Shown here piece by piece: positions 5,613 to 12,403 of a stretch of 12,403 bases of DNA. This stretch comes from an uncultured Oscillospiraceae bacterium (lineage in GTDB: Bacteria; Bacillota; Clostridia; Oscillospirales; Oscillospiraceae), in assembly GCA_947624465.1 (NCBI GenBank), contig CANQKJ010000031.1, forward strand, positions 1 through 12,403, in the 5' to 3' direction. Each line of letters opens with the position of its first letter. Within the stretch, counting starts at the first letter, position 1. A program made the position numbers and the translations under genes. The notes under the pieces were generated by a model that saw only the letters and a list, made by a program, of their open reading frames with translations, was not told the origin of the DNA and did not search any database.

Positions 5613-7442
5613 TTATGCCGCTTTCCGTTCCGCCATCTGGATGGGCTTGACGGGCCGGACCTGGAGCGGCGCCTTGCTGACGCACTTCGCCAGAATGATC
5701 TGCCCGGTGGAGCGGACGTTATTCAGGTCGTCCACAGATTCCATGTTATCCACGAACACGGGATAACAGCGGCCGGTGAGCCGCTTCATCAGTTCGGACA
5801 CCTCCATCCCCGCCCTGATTTTTTCGGACAGGGAGAGCCGGTCATAGCGCCGGCCGTTGTAGGTGAACTTGAACACGTCCTTCAGCTCACCGGTGGTCTT
5901 CACCACGTCGTACAGAGAGATCTCCACCCGGTTCATCTTCAGCGGGGCGAAGGTCAGTTCAGCCCGCTTGCTGAGGTAGACCACTGCGCTGGCGATTTTC
6001 CGCTTCAGTGTTCCGATCCGCTCCTGGGCTTCGTCGATCCGGGCGTCAAAGTTGGGCGCGGCCTGGTTGGACATGGACTGGAGGGCGGACTGTTCCGCCT
6101 TACACCTGGTCAGTTCCTCCCGGCACTCTCTCAGCCGGTCATATTCCACTATTTCCAGTCTGCCGTATTCCAGTTCGGCGGTCAGCGCCTGCATCTCCGC
6201 CTGAATCTGCTCCGGCTGCCCGACCTCCTTAGCCTCGACGCACTCCTTTTCCAGTTCGGCGGCCTCCGCCTCCCACTTGGAGAGGTCGTCCGCCTTGAAC
6301 TGTTCAAAGGTCCCGGCGCTTTTTTGATCCAGCTCCTTCAATTCCTGAAGTTTGGCCCGTTGTTCCTTTCCGGCGGCCAGGATCTCGGCGATGCCCTTTT
6401 TGAGGCAGCTCCGCACCTCTGGCAGCGTTTCGTCAGTCACCGGCCGGCGGCAGGTGGGACACACCATCCCGGGCACAAAGCTCCGATAGGTGGTCACCTC
6501 CTCGTTATACCGTTTGGCCAGTTCTGTGACCGCGGCCGTCAGCACGGCCGTCGTTTCGGCATAGGGAGACTGATACTGATCTTCCCGGCGCCGGTCGATC
6601 TTCTCTTGCAGGGCTCGAAGCTTTTCCTGCGCCTGTGCGGACTCTGCCCGTCCGTCCTGGAGGGCCTCGCTGTAACGATTGCTCAGCTCTACCAGGCGGT
6701 CTTCCAGCTCTTTGATGTCGATACCGTCATACTGCCGGGCCTCCAGGGACTTAATCTCGGCCTCCAGATCAGCGATACGCCGCTCCAGTTCGCCTTTGGC
6801 CCTGTCATGTTCCTGGCCTTGGGTATCGGCCAGATCCTTTTGACCGTTCCAGTAGATGATCTGCTCCTCCAGCTCCCGGATCTCCGCGCGAAGGTTTTTC
6901 AGATAGACCTCCGGGGACAGAATCTCCTCATCCTTCAGGGCCAGTTGCAGCTCGGGGGAAAGCACCGCCAAAACACGTTCATGGGAGACCGCGGGCAGAT
7001 ACCGTTCCAAAAGGTTCTTCCCGCTGTCGCCCAGTTCCTCGATGAAATAGAGCGGATTGAGAATGGACAGGAATACATCCCGCTCCCCGAACATCTCCCA
7101 CAGATCCGTCTGTCGAACCGTATAGCCGTCGTAGGTGATGGCCATGCGGTCCCGCTGCCGGGTGCGGGTCAGCTCATGGGGCGCTCCGTCCCCGTCCACA
7201 AAGCGCAGACTGATGAACAGCTCCTGGCTCTCCTCATTGTGGAGGCGGTCGATCCCGCGCTCCCCGAAAAAGGGAAGCCCCGTTACCGCGAAAGCGATGG
7301 CATCCGCGATGCTGGACTTGCCCTGGCCGTTGCCGCCGGTGATCACCGTGGGATTGCCGAAAATGAACTCCGCCGGCTCCCGGTAGGACTTGAAGCCGGA
7401 AATGGTCATGCCGGTGATTTGGAATCGTTCGATTTTTCTCAT
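5613..7442 (-). CDS. Rad50/SbcC-like AAA ATPase with zinc-hook motif
   Basis: This 609-residue SMC-type ATPase probably acts on DNA ends or in recombination. It shows an N-terminal ITGMTISGFKSYREPAEF strand region, Walker A GGNGQGKSS (36-44), long coiled coils (about 180-290 and 340-490) and a CPTC motif (C328, C331) at their apex that resembles the Rad50 zinc hook. The ABC signature is degenerate (LSLSEKIRAGMEVSE, 536-550). Walker B reads YPVFVDNMES with D565, but asparagine stands where Rad50 proteins have glutamate; E568 may compensate. It is shorter than SbcC (about 1000 aa) because the arms are short. The ATG at 7442 follows AAAGGGAGG; the frame is open 20 codons further upstream but without a site. 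No SbcD/Mre11 nuclease partner is present, and the adjacent Rad52-like gene is the likely partner. Confidence 0.88.
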   Translation of the reverse strand: MRKIERFQITGMTISGFKSYREPAEFIFGNPTVITGGNGQGKSSIADAIAFAVTGLPFFGERGIDRLHNEESQELFISLRFVDGDGAPHELTRTRQRDRMAITYDGYTVRQTDLWEMFGERDVFLSILNPLYFIEELGDSGKNLLERYLPAVSHERVLAVLSPELQLALKDEEILSPEVYLKNLRAEIRELEEQIIYWNGQKDLADTQGQEHDRAKGELERRIADLEAEIKSLEARQYDGIDIKELEDRLVELSNRYSEALQDGRAESAQAQEKLRALQEKIDRRREDQYQSPYAETTAVLTAAVTELAKRYNEEVTTYRSFVPGMVCPTCRRPVTDETLPEVRSCLKKGIAEILAAGKEQRAKLQELKELDQKSAGTFEQFKADDLSKWEAEAAELEKECVEAKEVGQPEQIQAEMQALTAELEYGRLEIVEYDRLRECREELTRCKAEQSALQSMSNQAAPNFDARIDEAQERIGTLKRKIASAVVYLSKRAELTFAPLKMNRVEISLYDVVKTTGELKDVFKFTYNGRRYDRLSLSEKIRAGMEVSELMKRLTGRCYPVFVDNMESVDDLNNVRSTGQIILAKCVSKAPLQVRPVKPIQMAERKAA

Positions 7443-7455
7443 ACTGCCTCCCTTT

Positions 7456-8358
7456 TTAAGCGGCCTTTTCCTGCCCGACCACTTGAAACTCCTCCAGGAC
7501 ATAGAACTTCACCGTGTCCTGCTGTTTGAGGGTGAGCCGGGTACCGGTCAGCAGCGTGTCCGCCTTCAGCTCCGGGTGAGGGCCGCGCACAAATGCCTTG
7601 ACGGACTTTTCACCGTCCGGGGTGACCAGGCTGACCATCGTATTGGTGCTCTTTATGCCCTTTTGCTCTTTGGCCGCTGCCACTCTGTACTCGTATGCCG
7701 GCGGAGTTTCCTGTCCCTTCACAGGAAGGCGGCGGATCTTTCCACCTGGCGCGGGTTGATCTTTTTTTCCGCCGGACTGATTTTTGGCTCTTTGCTTTTT
7801 CTCCGCCTCGCCGGTCTGCCGCGGGGTAAGCTGGGACTGGACGCCGCCGGGTTTTGCCGGGGTGAGTCCCAGCTTCTCCAGCGTGTCCAGATAGGCCCTA
7901 TCCAGCTTGGCACGGCCACTGGGCTTGATCACATAGCTGTTTCCTTTTTGCTCCACGTCCACAAAGACCGTGTCCATGCTGTACAGCACCCGGCCAATGC
8001 CCCACTGGACAGCGGCCCGCTTCATGGAGTCGGACAGGCCGCCCTTAACAGGCTCGATGTCCGAATCCTCGGCTCCGTCCCACTTGGTGATCCAGTCGCG
8101 GCCCTCGAACCAGATGGAGATCCCGCACAGCTGGGCGTCCTTGGTCTTGGTCCCGTGCCAGGGGCGGTACTCGTTTCGCCAGTTCTCCGGCCCTACGACC
8201 TCATCAAGACGGGATTGAATTGCCCGGTTGGTCACATAGGGGACGGCGATGCCCCACAGCTTTTCCTTGTTGACCTGTTGCAGCCGCCACTCCAGATCCT
8301 CCGGGGCAAAGGGCATGGCCAGCGCAGCTTGGATCTCTCTGGGCCCCATTTGTTCCAT
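7456..8358 (-). CDS. Rad52/Rad22-family single-strand annealing protein
   Basis: The 300-residue protein belongs to the Rad52/22 family, which binds single-stranded DNA and anneals complementary strands. Its N-terminal core (about 15-130) carries the family hallmark GGLSDSMKRAAVQWGIGR (106-123), preceded by ENWRNEYRPWHG and a WFEGRDWITKWDGAED strand region. A low-complexity basic linker (about 145-200, rich in K, Q, G and P) leads to a C-terminal domain (about 200-297) that is beta-rich and may be an OB-like fold. That addition is not part of the usual core. The ATG at 8358 has AGGAG 8 nt upstream and lies 4 bp after the stop of the preceding gene. A TTCCTGT/ACAGGAA repeat (7708-7727) lies in the 3' half. 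Confidence 0.92.
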   Translation of the reverse strand: MEQMGPREIQAALAMPFAPEDLEWRLQQVNKEKLWGIAVPYVTNRAIQSRLDEVVGPENWRNEYRPWHGTKTKDAQLCGISIWFEGRDWITKWDGAEDSDIEPVKGGLSDSMKRAAVQWGIGRVLYSMDTVFVDVEQKGNSYVIKPSGRAKLDRAYLDTLEKLGLTPAKPGGVQSQLTPRQTGEAEKKQRAKNQSGGKKDQPAPGGKIRRLPVKGQETPPAYEYRVAAAKEQKGIKSTNTMVSLVTPDGEKSVKAFVRGPHPELKADTLLTGTRLTLKQQDTVKFYVLEEFQVVGQEKAA

Positions 8359-8362
8359 TTGC

Positions 8363-9022
8363 TCAACTCCTGTTCATAAAATCTTTGAGCGTTCGTCCGC
8401 TCTCCACCAGCACGTCCGTGTAGTACGCCGCCGGCTCCCTGTCCTTCATCATCTCCAACAAGTCTCGATACTCGGCTTTCATACGGTTGTTGTTCGCCGA
8501 ATAGTGGTCGTTGTTGTTTGGCAGACGCAGGATGAACGCCGTCAGCGTGTGCAGCCGTGTCGGGTCCTTATAGACCGGCAAGGCGTTGTTCCCTATACAG
8601 ATGAGATCGCCGCTGCCCACATTGGAAAATGGGTAGCGGAACAGCGGGGTGTCCGGCGTCAGCCGTTCATCCTTCACCACGCAGAGGGCGGTCAGCGCCA
8701 CCTTCTGTTCCCGAGGCAGGTATTGGATACCAAACACCAGCCGAGGCAGCGGGAAGTGGGGATATTCGGTGTCCATGTAGGTAATGTCCGCATACAGTTC
8801 GGGATAGCGGATGAAGTACCAAACATGGTTCTGCCCCAGCGTAGCAGCGATACAGCCGAGAGGCAGCAGCCCCGTGGGTCTGGCCTCCTCAATCTGGCGG
8901 CTTTCCAGAATGCTGGAGAATAGCTGCTCCTCACTGACGGTCTTCCGGGCGATCACGCCATTGATGTTTTTCTCCACCGTAATCTCTGCCTCATCGGGCG
9001 AGATCCGGATCGTCAATTCCAT
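8363..9022 (-). CDS. Prokaryotic E2 family D (PRTRC protein B-like) candidate
   Basis: The 219-residue protein resembles the prokaryotic E2 family D group, distant relatives of ubiquitin-conjugating enzymes found in PRTRC cassettes and clostridial mobile elements. The matching stretch is TPLFRYPFSNVGSGDLICIG (125-144) followed by NNALPVYKDPTRLHTLTAFI. C142 lies where a conjugating cysteine could sit and H158 is nearby, but this is inference. The N-terminus is a beta-rich segment (1-30), and the middle (60-120) contains YLPREQKVALTALCVV. The ATG at 9022 follows AAGGAGG, which lies within the last codons of the preceding gene. PRTRC cassettes normally also carry a ThiF/E1-like protein, a small ubiquitin-like protein and a ParB relative; none is in this window. 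The assignment rests on recalled motifs and needs a profile search. Confidence 0.6.
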   Translation of the reverse strand: MELTIRISPDEAEITVEKNINGVIARKTVSEEQLFSSILESRQIEEARPTGLLPLGCIAATLGQNHVWYFIRYPELYADITYMDTEYPHFPLPRLVFGIQYLPREQKVALTALCVVKDERLTPDTPLFRYPFSNVGSGDLICIGNNALPVYKDPTRLHTLTAFILRLPNNNDHYSANNNRMKAEYRDLLEMMKDREPAAYYTDVLVESGRTLKDFMNRS

Positions 9023-9024
9023 TG

Positions 9025-9579
9025 CTATGCCGCCTCCTTTTTTATTTCCATGACAGGCAGTTGAATGACCTTCTCCCGCTGAGCGAGGGCGTCCCGCAGC
9101 CGGTCCGTGTGGTATTGCATCGTATCGTAGGCATCCGCCAACGCTCCGGGCAATTCCTCCTCACCGCAGAACTCCTCTCCATAGAGGAATACCAGCCGTT
9201 CCCGGCCTCTCTCCGGCAGACGAAGGCCGTAATCATAAGACTCCAGGCAGAAGCACTCATCCATGTCGTTATACGCGTTCTGTAATCTCTGGGCCAGATT
9301 CGGGTCATTTTCTTTCTCTGTCTCACACCGACGGCACATCCGTACAAACGCCGTGATAACAGGGTCGAAAAACACATAAGTTCCGATTTCGTCCTCACTG
9401 TTGTAATAGGGGTGTATTTCTTCAAACACACATCCCAAGGCCTCCCATGTCAGGGATAACCATTCGTCGTCCAGCTCGGCGTTCTCATATCGGGCCATCA
9501 GTTTCTTCAGATGCCCGCCGTCATAAAGCTGTTTGAGCATCCGCAGATTCTGGATCAAACACGGATCGATCTGACACAT
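9025..9579 (-). CDS. Acidic protein of unknown function (184 aa)
   Basis: No family is recognised. The protein is strongly acidic and helical, with a cysteine-rich stretch around AFVRMCRRCETEKENDPNLA and a second acidic segment, YGEEFCGEEELPGALADAYD. It has no membrane segment or signal peptide. A CxxC appears in CRRC but without a matching second pair, so metal binding is uncertain. The frame is open to a TTG at 9594, but the ATG at 9579, with AGGTGGG directly upstream and after the stop of the previous gene (9588-9590), is preferred. The last codons (KKEAA) encode the ribosome binding site of the following E2-like gene, indicating tight coupling. Confidence 0.78.
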   Translation of the reverse strand: MCQIDPCLIQNLRMLKQLYDGGHLKKLMARYENAELDDEWLSLTWEALGCVFEEIHPYYNSEDEIGTYVFFDPVITAFVRMCRRCETEKENDPNLAQRLQNAYNDMDECFCLESYDYGLRLPERGRERLVFLYGEEFCGEEELPGALADAYDTMQYHTDRLRDALAQREKVIQLPVMEIKKEAA

Positions 9580-9587
9580 GGCCCACC

Positions 9588-9881
9588 TCAGCAAAAGCTG
9601 CGGACTGAACGAGCCTGGGGTTGGAGTTTCCAGGCTCGTTCAGCAAGCTGCCTCAATTTCCATTCCACGCGATCCCGTTCCTCAAAGATGTGATACAGGT
9701 CATGAACATCGTCCAGGTCAAACCGCTCAAAGTCAATGTCCCGGACAAGTATCTTCTTGCTGCTGAGATACGGGCGAATGATATGCTCTATCAGGTAGCT
9801 GTTGCACTGAGTAAAGGGCACGGTCTCCCGTTCCTCCGCTGCGTTCAGGCTTCGACAGAACGCCTGCAAATTGATTTTCAC
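9588..9881 (-). CDS. Small protein of unknown function (97 aa)
   Basis: No family is recognised. The 97-residue product is helical and charged, with a basic C-terminus (KLRQLAERAWKLQPQARS). The start is the GTG at 9881, which has GGGGAGGAG about 7 nt upstream; the frame is open 34 codons further up, but that stretch overlaps the preceding gene. It lies 16 bp after that gene. The 3' part of the coding sequence is a perfect 14-bp inverted repeat (9605-9643). It could be a DNA-binding accessory protein, but nothing in the sequence shows this. Confidence 0.75.
   Translation of the reverse strand: MKINLQAFCRSLNAAEERETVPFTQCNSYLIEHIIRPYLSSKKILVRDIDFERFDLDDVHDLYHIFEERDRVEWKLRQLAERAWKLQPQARSVRSFC
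9605..9643. repeat. Perfect 14-bp inverted repeat at a gene junction
   Basis: CTGAACGAGCCTGG (9605-9618) and CCAGGCTCGTTCAG (9630-9643) flank an 11-nt loop. It lies inside the last codons of the 9588-9881 gene, about 18 nt upstream of the next gene's ribosome binding site. No T-run follows on either strand, so it is not a classic terminator. A role in mRNA stability, translational control or protein binding is possible. Confidence 0.85.
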
Positions 9882-9897
9882 AGAATCTCCTCCCCTG

Positions 9898-10170
9898 TCA
9901 GTATTCTTCCGGCAGAAGGACAGTGGTTGCCGATCGGTCCGCCTCTGTGATGATCCAGAACTTTCGTCCGTTCCTGTCCTCATAGGCCGAGAGCAGCCTG
10001 TCGCCGTCTTTTAGCGCCTGATCGTTCAGCCGCTTGTCCGAGTCGCATAAAATACCCCAGTCACCGCAAAGGTGCTGTCCGATGGCACGGTTGATCTCGA
10101 TCCTTGACACCGCGGACAACACGCCCGGGGTGGCAAGAAGCCGCCCGCACGGGAATTTTCCTTGGATCAT
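9898..10170 (-). CDS. Small GDWG...LLPEEY protein of mobile elements (90 aa)
   Basis: The 90-residue protein matches a pattern I recall from small plasmid- and element-borne proteins of unknown function: a leading RLLATPGVLSAV, a central LCGDWGILCDSD, and a C-terminal FWIITEADRSATTVLLPEEY. The ordered strands suggest a compact alpha/beta domain. The ATG at 10170 has GAGGAGG 8 nt upstream and lies 15 bp after the methyltransferase stop. The function of the family is unknown to me. Its place between the methyltransferase and the annealing genes is consistent with an accessory role in element maintenance. Confidence 0.8.
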   Translation of the reverse strand: MIQGKFPCGRLLATPGVLSAVSRIEINRAIGQHLCGDWGILCDSDKRLNDQALKDGDRLLSAYEDRNGRKFWIITEADRSATTVLLPEEY

Positions 10171-10185
10171 TTTTACTGCCTCCTC

Positions 10186-11616
10186 TCATGTCAACGCCTT
10201 GAAGCCGTTTGGCGTCAAAACGTTGAAGATCATTTTGTTGGATATGGTCTCTTTCACCTCGCTGCCCATGTAGTTCCCAGCGGCGCTGAACTGATTCTCA
10301 CTCTCGGTCCGCTTGACCTTGACGATCCGGCCCTTGATGATGTGGGGCGTGTCACAGGGGATCAGTCCGTTGATCATCCCGGAGCCCCCCACCAATCCGA
10401 TCTGGCTGATTGAGAGGGGAAGAGGCGGACGTTTTACCCCGCTGTCCAGCTCGCTGCGCATCATAAGCCGCGAGAAGCTGTCCGAGCGGCGAAGCTGCTG
10501 TTCCAGTTCCTTCTCATTGAACCGTTCGCCCTTGAAGGTCTGCACCTCCAAAACCCGGCCCGGCAGCGCGTACCGGCCCTCTGGCAGTTCTGTCAGCTCC
10601 GGTATTTCATCCGGGCTGTACGCGCACCGCTCCAGCCATCCTGTGTCCAGAGGTTCCGTATCCCGTGGTTTGCGGACGCCAAACACCGCCGCTTGTTTGA
10701 ACTTTCTGAACTCGCCGTCGGTAAAGCGCCAGACGGAGAGGTCGTCAAAGTTGTCGCTGAGGATCCGGCAGATGTCCGAGGTCAGGCGATAATATGGGAT
10801 GACATAGATCAGCAGGCCGCCCTGGGCCAGATAGGGCAGGCTCTCCACCAGAAACCGCTTCTCATGCCGCGCCCGCCCGCCGCTCTCATTGAGGACGGAC
10901 AGGTAGGGCGGATTGAGGAACAGCAGATGGAACGCCTCATGGCTGATCCGGCTGTGAAAGAAGCTGCCGAAGCCCACCCGATGAAGGCGGGTCTGAGCCT
11001 CCTCTGCCCGGTATTCGTCCAGTTCCACACCGTAGGCATAACAGTTGTTGCCCTGGGCAAGCTGGCGCAGGGCCTTGCCGCAGCCGCAGCAGGGATCCAG
11101 CAGATTGGTGGTGACCCCTTCCGGGAACCGGATGCCTTTCAGCATAAGCGCGATGTTGTCCGGGTCGGTGGGGTAATAGCCCATCTTTACGTTGTTCATC
11201 AGCCTGCCGATGACCGCGGCGTTCGCCTTGCCGCCCACCGGCAGAAGCCCGGCGAACTGCCGCAGCGCCTCATAGACCGGCTTATACCCGGTACTCATAA
11301 GGTCAAAGCGGGACAGCCCGGCGGACAGCTTTCCGGCGGTCACGGCCAGACCTGCCTCCTCTGATTCCATGAGGAACAGGCGGGCGTCGGCCAGGGCCTT
11401 CACCAAGCTGCCCCGAATCTTCTGAAGTTCGGAATAGACATCTTTTGCTGTGGCCGGATTCTCTCGGCGGTACTTTTCGACTTTGGCCCTCCGCACTACC
11501 ATCTCCTGAGCCAGCCGGACGATCTTTCCCTGAAGTTCCGTCAACTGGTCTATGACATAAAGACGTTCCTGCTCCTGTTCAGGCTGACCGTTCATGTCGT
11601 TCTGCTCCATGGTCAT
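10186..11616 (-). CDS. DUF6094-type SAM-dependent DNA methyltransferase
   Basis: The 476-residue protein is a class I methyltransferase, probably modifying adenine N6 in DNA. Motif I is LLDPCCGCGKAL (D174-P-C-C-G-C-G180), an acidic residue for SAM ribose binding is E198 in YGVELD, and the catalytic motif is NPPY (235-238). MGYYPTDPDNIALML (145-159) just before the core is typical, as I recall, of the DUF6094 group. An N-terminal helical extension (about 10-120) and a C-terminal domain (about 345-476), possibly for target recognition, flank the core. The start overlaps the preceding gene's stop as ATGA; a second ATG lies two codons in. No restriction endonuclease is visible, so this looks like an orphan enzyme that may protect the element or regulate it. 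Confidence 0.88.
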   Translation of the reverse strand: MTMEQNDMNGQPEQEQERLYVIDQLTELQGKIVRLAQEMVVRRAKVEKYRRENPATAKDVYSELQKIRGSLVKALADARLFLMESEEAGLAVTAGKLSAGLSRFDLMSTGYKPVYEALRQFAGLLPVGGKANAAVIGRLMNNVKMGYYPTDPDNIALMLKGIRFPEGVTTNLLDPCCGCGKALRQLAQGNNCYAYGVELDEYRAEEAQTRLHRVGFGSFFHSRISHEAFHLLFLNPPYLSVLNESGGRARHEKRFLVESLPYLAQGGLLIYVIPYYRLTSDICRILSDNFDDLSVWRFTDGEFRKFKQAAVFGVRKPRDTEPLDTGWLERCAYSPDEIPELTELPEGRYALPGRVLEVQTFKGERFNEKELEQQLRRSDSFSRLMMRSELDSGVKRPPLPLSISQIGLVGGSGMINGLIPCDTPHIIKGRIVKVKRTESENQFSAAGNYMGSEVKETISNKMIFNVLTPNGFKALT

Positions 11617-12323
11617 GCGGCGGGGCGGATAATTTCCCCGGTATCCTTGTCGAACCTGGGTGCATTCTGCTCCGGGGTGCCGGGAATGAGCCGGAGGGTG
11701 TAGCCGTTCTCCCGCGACAGCTTGAACAGGTTCACCACACGGTTGAGTTCCTCATCCACGGGTTCCTCCTGTTCAGGCGTTTTGGTGTCGGTGCTCTCCG
11801 TATTGACCTCACGGACGGTACCCTTTTCGGAAGCCTTTCCGGCCTCTGGTGTATGTTCTTCGCCCACCACCTCGATGCTCTTGATCCTGGCGATCAGCGC
11901 GGTCAGCAGGGAGCGGAGTTCTGCCAGGAAAAGCAGCCCGAACAGGCTGTGCTTCCTGGCGGCCAGATGGATCACCTCATCGGCTTTGACCTCGTCGATC
12001 TCGCTGACGGCCACGATAAGGCGGGGCGTCTCCACGTAGGAAGCCGCCATGCAGCAGGATGCCGCGGCGCTCTCCGAGGCGAACAGTTCGGGCGTTTCCA
12101 CCCGCTTGACCAGCAGGCGCCGGCAGACGACGGAGGCGGCCTCTACCTCATCCACGCAGATGTCATCGGCGGAAACCTTTCCGGCGATCACCACGCCGTG
12201 ACCGGTGATGGAATTGGCCCGCACATCGTTGGTCACACGGAGGCAGCCATCCACCACCAGATGGTCGGTGGCCAGGGACTCATAGACGACGGTTTCCCCA
12301 CAAGGGATGTACATAGTTTTCAT
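11613..12323 (-). CDS. Predicted beta-helix protein heading the operon, unknown function
   Basis: The 236-residue protein begins with about 120 residues of short repeating strands (LVVDGCLRVTNDVRANSITG, then VVIAGKVSADDICVDEVEAA), with alternating hydrophobic residues and turn G, D and N. This suggests a beta-helix similar in style to bactofilins, though I cannot assign the family. A predicted amphipathic helix (SLFGLLFLAELRSLLTALIA, about 126-145), an acidic disordered linker (about 153-190) and a C-terminal region ending DKDTGEIIRPAA follow. No signal peptide is seen. The ATG at 12323 has only a weak, distant site (GGAAAGGA, about 13 nt upstream), so translation may be coupled to an upstream gene outside the window. 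Its stop overlaps the methyltransferase start by 4 bp (ATGA). Confidence 0.75.
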   Translation of the reverse strand: MKTMYIPCGETVVYESLATDHLVVDGCLRVTNDVRANSITGHGVVIAGKVSADDICVDEVEAASVVCRRLLVKRVETPELFASESAAASCCMAASYVETPRLIVAVSEIDEVKADEVIHLAARKHSLFGLLFLAELRSLLTALIARIKSIEVVGEEHTPEAGKASEKGTVREVNTESTDTKTPEQEEPVDEELNRVVNLFKLSRENGYTLRLIPGTPEQNAPRFDKDTGEIIRPAA

Positions 12324-12403
12324 ACTTTATGACCATTCCTTTCCGCTGCGCTACAAGGCACCAAAGGGGATGAAATACAGGTGCCACTAACACAGCATTC
12401 TCT
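12324..12403 (-). other. Short leader or end of an upstream gene, with a 6-bp inverted repeat
   Basis: These 80 bases precede the beta-helix gene. GGCACC (12357-12362) and GGTGCC (12380-12385) form a perfect inverted repeat with a 17-nt spacer. Two of the three - strand frames stay open from the window edge into the next gene, so the 3' end of another gene is possible, but too little is visible to choose a frame. No promoter box was found, so the operon probably starts further upstream. Confidence 0.3.

Noticed and set aside
5439..7529. Open frame of 696 codons on the + strand
   Set aside because: It is antisense to the Rad50-like ATPase gene and the start of the primase gene, has no recognisable domain, and arises from GC-rich codon use. 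The - strand gene has clear motifs and a ribosome binding site.
7390..8379. Open frame of 329 codons on the + strand
   Set aside because: It is antisense to the Rad52-like gene, which has an unmistakable family motif.
1..12403. CRISPR arrays, tRNA and rRNA genes
   Set aside because: No regularly spaced repeats and no tRNA-like cloverleaf or rRNA sequence were recognised on either strand.

Overview
The window looks like part of a mobile genetic element in the genome of a moderately GC-rich Gram-positive anaerobe, most likely a gut clostridial lineage such as Oscillospiraceae. The signs are strong AGGAGG-type ribosome binding sites, GTG and TTG starts, GC-rich genes, and a gene set I associate with large integrative or conjugative elements and plasmids of Clostridia. 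The lineage is an inference; no species marker is present.

Left end (1-1390, + strand): an intact IS110-family transposase with its own promoter and a start region that can fold. IS110 enzymes are DEDD/Ser recombinases guided by an RNA from the element's non-coding end. The element's edges are uncertain. Positions 1391-1839 hold no convincing gene, but contain two inverted repeats, a weak promoter-like sequence and a strong terminator, so a small RNA is possible.

Middle (1840-2909): a small sigma-70 region-4-like regulator gene on the - strand, preceded by a 9-bp inverted repeat. Upstream of it is about 500 bp of compact non-coding or tiny-ORF DNA with a large terminator-like hairpin, a good + strand promoter, short overlapping - strand reading frames (one with an in-frame amber codon), and a bidirectional terminator closing the large operon to the right.

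Right (2910-12323, - strand): ten tightly packed genes, spaced -4 to about 22 bp apart and almost certainly one transcript. In transcription order they encode a predicted beta-helix protein, a DUF6094-type adenine-N6-like DNA methyltransferase, a GDWG/LLPEEY small protein, two unknown proteins, a prokaryotic E2 (ubiquitin-conjugating-like) family D candidate as in PRTRC cassettes, a Rad52-family annealing protein, a Rad50/SbcC-like ATPase with a CPTC hook, a CHC2 zinc-finger/TOPRIM primase-like protein, an unknown protein and a DUF6744-type protein. Annealing, end-processing, priming and methylation together suggest a replication and recombination module for the element's own DNA. The E2-like protein is the least expected part, because no E1, ubiquitin-like protein or JAB protease is visible here. 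The operon's promoter is probably right of 12403.

Family names come from reading translated motifs, not from database searches.
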